Assembly (NCBI GenBank): GCA_905221605.1
Contig: CAJNDS010001661.1
Coordinates: forward strand, 1 to 11,585
Length of the DNA: 11,585 nt
Source of the DNA: Symbiodinium natans
Taxonomy: Eukaryota > Sar > Dinophyceae > Suessiales > Symbiodiniaceae
Direction of reading: 5' to 3'
The notes under the pieces are model-generated. The model ran no database searches. It was not told where the DNA came from and saw only the letters and a program-made list of their open reading frames with translations. The number at the start of each line of letters is the position of its first letter. Within the stretch, counting starts at the first letter, position 1. Positions 7,421-11,585 of this stretch are shown piece after piece. The position numbers were made by a program, and so were the translations under genes.

Positions 7421-7901
7421 GTTGCAGCTCCCTTTCTGCTGCAGCATTACAAAAGCAAGCAGCTGCTTCGGACAAGCCCCTGATCCCCAAGCTTATGTTC
7501 TGCACGCTGCTCCCCAACGTTCCTGGAACAAGGGCAGGCACAGGCACGCTGACGAGACCCAGCTGCGTGAGCCCAGGGCTCAAACTTGCGACCCCAAAAA
7601 TGGGGCCGTCTCGCGGCCCCAAAAATGGGGCCAGGAAATGCACCCAGCTTCCCTTATTATAATGTGTAAATACATGAAAAGGCTGGAACTGCGACCCCAA
7701 AATTGGGGCCGCCTGGCGGCCCCAATTTTGGTGTCGCTAAATCTGCATTTTTCGAGCCCCTGGGCTCCCCAGATTGCGACGCTACAGCAACTCTGACCCA
7801 CAGGCAAGCTCCTAGCGTGGAGAATTTTTGTTTTTAAAGAACAACGACCCTCCACAGGCAGCTTTCTTGCGGAAGTGATCAACATAATAGAAACGGGCAC
7901 C
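7421..7901. repeat. 480-bp module E, unit 3, second of three copies
   Basis: Middle copy (481 bp). It carries CCAACGTTCC, GGCACAGGC, CCAGGAAATGC and CCCTGGGCTCC together. Exactly this combination is found again in the single module of unit 4, while the two flanking copies differ at all four places. The only difference from unit 4 I noticed is in the T-run near the end (TTTTTGTTTTT). Confidence 0.9.
7588..7737. other. Palindrome cassette, unit 3 module 2
   Basis: 150 bp and complete. Both small palindromes are intact and the 47-bp inverted repeat lies at 7691-7737. It matches the cassette of unit 4 at every position I compared. Confidence 0.8.
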
Positions 7902-8342
7902 GTTGCAGCTCCCTTTCTGCTGCAGCATTACAAAAGCAAGCAGCTGCTTCGGACAAGCCCCTGATCCCCAAGCTTATGTTCTGCACGCTGCTCCCCAAGG
8001 TTCCTGGAACAAGGGCAGGCGCAGGCACGCTGACGAGACCCAGCTGCGTGAGCCCAGGGCTCAAACTTGCGGCCCCAAAAATGGGGCCACGAAATGCACC
8101 CAGCTTCCCTTATTATAATGTGTAAATACATGAAAAGGCTGGAACTGCGACCCCAAAATTGGGGCCGCCTGGCGGCCCCAATTTTGGTGTCGCTAAATCT
8201 GCATTTTTCGAGCCCCTGCGCTCCCAGATTGCGACGCTACAGCAAAGGCAAGCTCCTAGCGTGGAGATTTTTTTTTAAAGAACAACGACCCTCCACAGGC
8301 AGCTTTCTTGCGGAAGTGATCAACATAATAGAAACGGGCACC
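7902..8342. repeat. 480-bp module E, unit 3, third copy (shortened)
   Basis: Third copy, 441 bp. It has lost 25 bp that included one palindrome, and about 11 bp (CTCTGACCCAC) near 8244. The remaining diagnostic sites (AAGGTTCC, CCACGAAATGC, CCCTGCGCTCC) match the module of unit 2. The losses close the long frame that is open in the other five copies. Confidence 0.9.
8069..8193. other. Palindrome cassette with one palindrome deleted, unit 3 module 3
   Basis: 125 bp instead of 150. One CCCCAAAAATGGGG palindrome is gone, with the break at the short direct repeat CTTGCG/CTCGCG. The large inverted repeat (8147-8193) is intact. Confidence 0.8.
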
Positions 8343-8665
8343 GAGGAGGCCACGCACAAGCGGACGTGACTTTTGCACACAAAAGCGGACCCAGAATCTG
8401 GCCTCGGAACAATTTCCTGCGCAAAGACCCGGAGCACATATGGAAAGCCTACTCCTGCGGAAAAACACAGCTGGGTTAGCCCCAGCCCCAGCGGCTCCTG
8501 CTGCCTGGCCGCGTCACTTCTGATTCTCCCTGCCATCAGCATCCACCTCCACAACCTCACCTGGCAGCGCTGCAAAGCCGCACGACACACTGCCGCTTGC
8601 ATCTTGCCTATCTGGACGAGCGCCGACCGCATCATGTGACAAATTCCAAAGCTTGAAGTAACGCT
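8343..8665. repeat. Spacer segment F, unit 3
   Basis: Equivalent of 2244-2554 with extra sequence near 8480-8515 (two additional CCCCAGC-type words and CTCCTGCTGCCTGG), and without the repeated CGGACCTACTC word near 8445. No gene or RNA was recognised. Confidence 0.6.
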
Positions 8666-8698
8666 GAGGAAATCCATGGTGCCATGGAAGCTCATGGA

Positions 8699-9416
8699 AA
8701 CCCTCGCTGAAGCTTCTGACATCTTTTTCCAAAGCGCGCAAAGCATGAGAAAACCAATCGAAACCCCGCGGAGATTTTGCAGGAACCCTCACAAAGCTCC
8801 ACTGGAAGCTTTAAAGACCTGCGCACGACCTATGTAAGAAAACCCACAGAAACCCCGCGGAAACCCTCACACAGCCCCAAGAAACCCACGGAAACCTTCA
8901 AAGCTGTCAAAAACCATGGAAAACCCACGGTAACCTTCACAAGACATTAGAAAAACCTTCCGAGAGCTTCAAAAACCTACGCAAAATCTAACAAAACCCA
9001 CTGAAACCCCGCAAACCTTAGAAAACCCCAGGGAAACCATCTGAAAGTTTTAAAAAACCAAGGCAAAACTTGACAAAACCCACGGACATCCGCGGAGACC
9101 CTCACAAAACTTTAGAGAAACTCAAGGAAAACCTCCGGAAAGTTCAAAAACTGCACGAAATCCCACGGAAACCCTCACGAAACCCTTGAGGAACCTACCA
9201 AAACCATCCCAATAGGTTTTAACACATGCACGAAATCTAAGGAAACCCACGGAAACCCCCAGAAACCCCGCGGAAACCCTCGCGAAACTGTAGGGAAACC
9301 CAGGGAAACCCTCCAGAAGCTTAACAAACATGAACGGAAACCCTGCGGAAACCCCTTTATCAGGACTGGATTCACCCTTTGGCAATTTACAAAGTTATTA
9401 AAGGACAGGTGCAGGA
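8699..9416. repeat. Diverged tandem monomers of about 80 bp, unit 4
   Basis: Same series as in unit 1. The TATATAAG word is TATGTAAG here (8831-8838). Small losses include the CC before TTCAAAGC near 8896. Otherwise it follows units 1-3 closely. Confidence 0.85.
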
Positions 9417-10198
9417 AACCCGCCACCCAATCACCGCACGCCAATGTCAGTATTATACTACCGGTCGTCCCCTAGAGGGTGAAGGACGCAAGAGGTGTTC
9501 TTCTGCTTCTGGCGAGGACCTCTGTCAACCGGAGCGCCGAAGCTGGGGCATGCCTGCCATACGAATCAATGGTCGCTGACCGTCTAAGAAGCACTTCGCG
9601 CCTTCAGGCAGAACGTCAAGGTACACATTGGTCTTTCACCAATCGGGTTCAGAAAAAGGAATACAGTCTACGTCTGCCTGGCTTCACCGTCCACGTCACA
9701 ACTTGCTATAGAACAAGACTGACTTCCTGCCTCAGGGTTCATGTCAGACTCAACCCAAGGACCTGACTGAAGGCATGACTGGTTTCTTGCACCCAAAGCT
9801 TTGACCCCGCGCATGGCTGTTGCTACAACCATACACTGCAGCTAGGCCACTAAGCAGCGCACGGATGAGCTTGGACACCTCCGGCCGCGCACCGGCCGGC
9901 CGCGCCTGCGCCCCGCAACGAATGTGAAGCCTCTCGCATCGCCAAAAATCGGCCTTGAAGACCTCGGCAACCTCCTCCACTGAGTACTTCGCTGAGCGAG
10001 TTGCGAAGGCTTGCGACACCTTGGAAGCACAAACATGGACCCTACGGACTATGTCTGGGCACTTTTTTCGGCCAACAAATCAGGCTCCGACGTGGCAGAC
10101 ATGGCGCAAGTACGCTAGCTGTGGCCTAGGAGCTGCTTGAGGCAAGAGAGCGCTCAGCGAGCAGCGGCTCAGATGCAATCTGTTGAAGACACATGGCC
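9417..10198. repeat. Unique spacer (segments B/C), unit 4
   Basis: Like unit 1 with the 16-bp insertion shared with unit 3 (10071-10086), an 8-bp deletion in a direct repeat near 9520, and a lost G near 10009. The GC-rich patch is at 9880-9913. The hairpin ATTGGT-CTTTC-ACCAAT is kept near 9627-9643. No gene or RNA was recognised. Confidence 0.7.
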
Positions 10199-10441
10199 CG
10201 TAGGCGCAAAAATTAGCAAAAGTCTCTGAGAGTCTTGCAGATCTCAAGGCATCTTGAAAAAACAATCCGGCACAAAATCCAGCAAAACAGGTCTACGTGC
10301 AAACAAAAGCAAAAGTACATTGCAAAAATAGCAAACAAACGCAATTCAACGCAAATCTCCGAAATCTCCTGTAAACAAGGAACAACATTTAGGGCTGCTA
10401 AACACAAGCTAAAAGACAACCGCATGAAAGTGGCCTCCACA
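10199..10441. repeat. A-rich segment D, unit 4
   Basis: Same as in unit 3, including the GCAATTCAACGC variant. An in-frame TAG precedes the open stretch, as in units 1 and 3. Confidence 0.6.
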
Positions 10442-10920
10442 GTTGCAGCTCCCTTTCTGCTGCAGCATTACAAAAGCAAGCAGCTGCTTCGGACAAGCCC
10501 CTGATCCCCAAGCTTATGTTCTGCACGCTGCTCCCCAACGTTCCTGGAACAAGGGCAGGCACAGGCACGCTGACGAGACCCAGCTGCGTGAGCCCAGGGC
10601 TCAAACTTGCGACCCCAAAAATGGGGCCGTCTCGCGGCCCCAAAAATGGGGCCAGGAAATGCACCCAGCTTCCCTTATTATAATGTGTAAATACATGAAA
10701 AGGCTGGAACTGCGACCCCAAAATTGGGGCCGCCTGGCGGCCCCAATTTTGGTGTCGCTAAATCTGCATTTTTCGAGCCCCTGGGCTCCCCAGATTGCGA
10801 CGCTACAGCAACTCTGACCCACAGGCAAGCTCCTAGCGTGGAGAATTTTTTTTTAAAGAACAACGACCCTCCACAGGCAGCTTTCTTGCGGAAGTGATCA
10901 ACATAATAGAAACGGGCACC
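10442..10920. repeat. 480-bp module E, unit 4
   Basis: Single copy of 479 bp. It carries the same combination of variants as the middle module of unit 3 (CCAACGTTCC, GGCACAGGC, CCAGGAAATGC, CCCTGGGCTCC). It is followed by GGGGAGGCC, as in units 1 and 2. Confidence 0.88.
10609..10758. other. Palindrome cassette, unit 4
   Basis: 150 bp, complete, with both small palindromes intact and the 47-bp inverted repeat at 10712-10758 with its usual single arm mismatch. Confidence 0.8.
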
Positions 10921-11232
10921 GGGGAGGCCACGCACAAGCGGACGTGACTTTTGCACACAAAAGCGGACCCAGAATCTGGCCTCGGAACAATTTCCTGCGC
11001 AAAGACCCGGAGCACATATGGAAAACCTACTCGGACCTACTCCTGCGGAAAAATACAGCTGGGTTAGCCCCAGCGGTCACTTCTGATTCTCCCTGTGCCA
11101 TCAGCATCCACCTCCACAACCTCACCTGGCAGCGCTGCAAAGCCGCACGACACACTGCGCCGCTTGCATCTTGCCTATCTGGACGAGCGCCGACCGCATC
11201 ATGTGACAAGTTCCAAAGCTTGAAGTAACGCT
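10921..11232. repeat. Spacer segment F, unit 4
   Basis: Equivalent of 2244-2554, nearly identical to unit 1 apart from scattered substitutions such as CCTATCTGG for CCTGTCTGG. No gene or RNA was recognised. Confidence 0.6.
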
Positions 11233-11585
11233 GAGGAAATCCATGGTGCCATGGAAGCTCATGGAAACCCTCGCTGAAGCTTCTGACATCTTTTTCCAAA
11301 GCCGCGCAAAGCATGAGAAAACCAATCGAAACCCCGCGGAGATTTTGCAGGAACCCTCACAAAGCTCCACTGGAAGCTTTAAAGACCTGCGCGCGACCTA
11401 TATAAGAAAACCCGCAGAAACCCCGCGGAAACCCTCACACAGCCCTAAGAACTAAGAAACCCACGGAAACCCCTTCAAAGCTGTCAAAAACCATGGAAAA
11501 CCCACGGTAACCTTCACAAGACATTAGAAAAACCTTCCGAAAGCTTCAAAAACCTACGCAAAATCTAACAAAACCCACTGAAACC
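11233..11585. repeat. Higher-order tandem repeat, unit 5 (cut by window end)
   Basis: The first 353 bp of a further unit; it shows that the array continues beyond the window. Only the start of the 80-bp monomer segment is present. A short tandem duplication (AAGAACTAAGAAACCC instead of AAGAAACCC, near 11447-11462) is private to this copy. Confidence 0.95.
11266..11585. repeat. Diverged tandem monomers of about 80 bp, unit 5 (cut)
   Basis: The first four monomers of the series, ended by the window edge. The TATATAAG word is present (11399-11406). The local duplication near 11447-11462 adds 7 bp to the third monomer. Confidence 0.85.

Larger units (their letters stand above)
5194..8665. repeat. 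Higher-order tandem repeat, unit 3 (expanded)
   Basis: Complete unit of 3472 bp, the longest in the window. The excess is explained by two additional copies of the 480-bp module E (6943-8342); without them the unit would be about 2550 bp. It lacks 30 bp after position 5993 that units 1 and 4 carry. It also has about 30 bp of extra C/G-rich sequence near 8480-8515 in segment F. It shares a 16-bp insertion (6572-6587) and the word GCAATTCAACGC with unit 4 but not with units 1 and 2, so it belongs to the same subfamily as unit 4. Confidence 0.95.
8666..11232. repeat. Higher-order tandem repeat, unit 4
   Basis: Complete unit of 2567 bp with a single module E. It carries the 16-bp insertion at 10071-10086 shared with unit 3. 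Small private changes include loss of 8 bp in a GAGGACTCGAGGAC direct repeat near 9520, and loss of one G near 10009 that shifts any reading frame through the C segment. Its module E is nearly identical to the middle module of unit 3. Confidence 0.95.

Noticed and set aside
1-11585. CRISPR array or bacterial operon
   Set aside because: The repeats are kilobases long or contiguous 80-bp monomers without unique spacers, and there are no ribosome-binding sites with conserved reading frames.

Overview
The whole window is a tandem higher-order repeat, and I see no convincing gene in it. Counting from one anchor (the 5' end of the window, a sequence beginning GAGGAAATCC), the unit restarts at 1, 2555, 5194, 8666 and 11233. 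This gives four complete units of 2554, 2639, 3472 and 2567 bp and a truncated fifth (353 bp). The order of segments inside every unit is the same: (A) about 720 bp of a strongly diverged tandem repeat with a period near 80 bp, built from AAACCC-rich words; (B/C) about 770 bp of mostly unique spacer containing a small hairpin and a very GC-rich patch; (D) about 240 bp of A-rich sequence; (E) a module of about 480 bp carrying a cassette of four related CCCCAAAA/TTGGGG palindromes; (F) about 310 bp of spacer leading to the next unit.

Unit 3 is longer because module E occurs three times in a row (periods 478 and 481 bp, third copy shortened to 441 bp). Unit 2 differs by an 86-bp T-rich tract (4078-4163) and by a 400-bp patch (about 3380-3790) that is full of substitutions and small indels while both flanks match the other units. 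Units 3 and 4 share private variants, so the array has subfamilies, and the middle module of unit 3 matches unit 4 better than it matches its own neighbours. Together these are marks of unequal exchange and gene conversion.

The longer open frames are not conserved as proteins: they start at TTG or GTG, they are opened and closed by indels that are not multiples of three, and the differences between copies fall freely in all codon positions. No rRNA, tRNA, spliceosomal RNA, spliced leader, 7SL, transposase, reverse transcriptase or CRISPR array was recognised.

The layout suggests a eukaryotic nuclear satellite or an intergenic tandem array. CpG appears frequent by eye, which argues weakly against a heavily methylated vertebrate satellite. 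I cannot name the organism. What the array does, if anything, is not shown by the sequence. The best candidates for a transcribed or structural element are the palindrome cassette and the T-rich insertion of unit 2.
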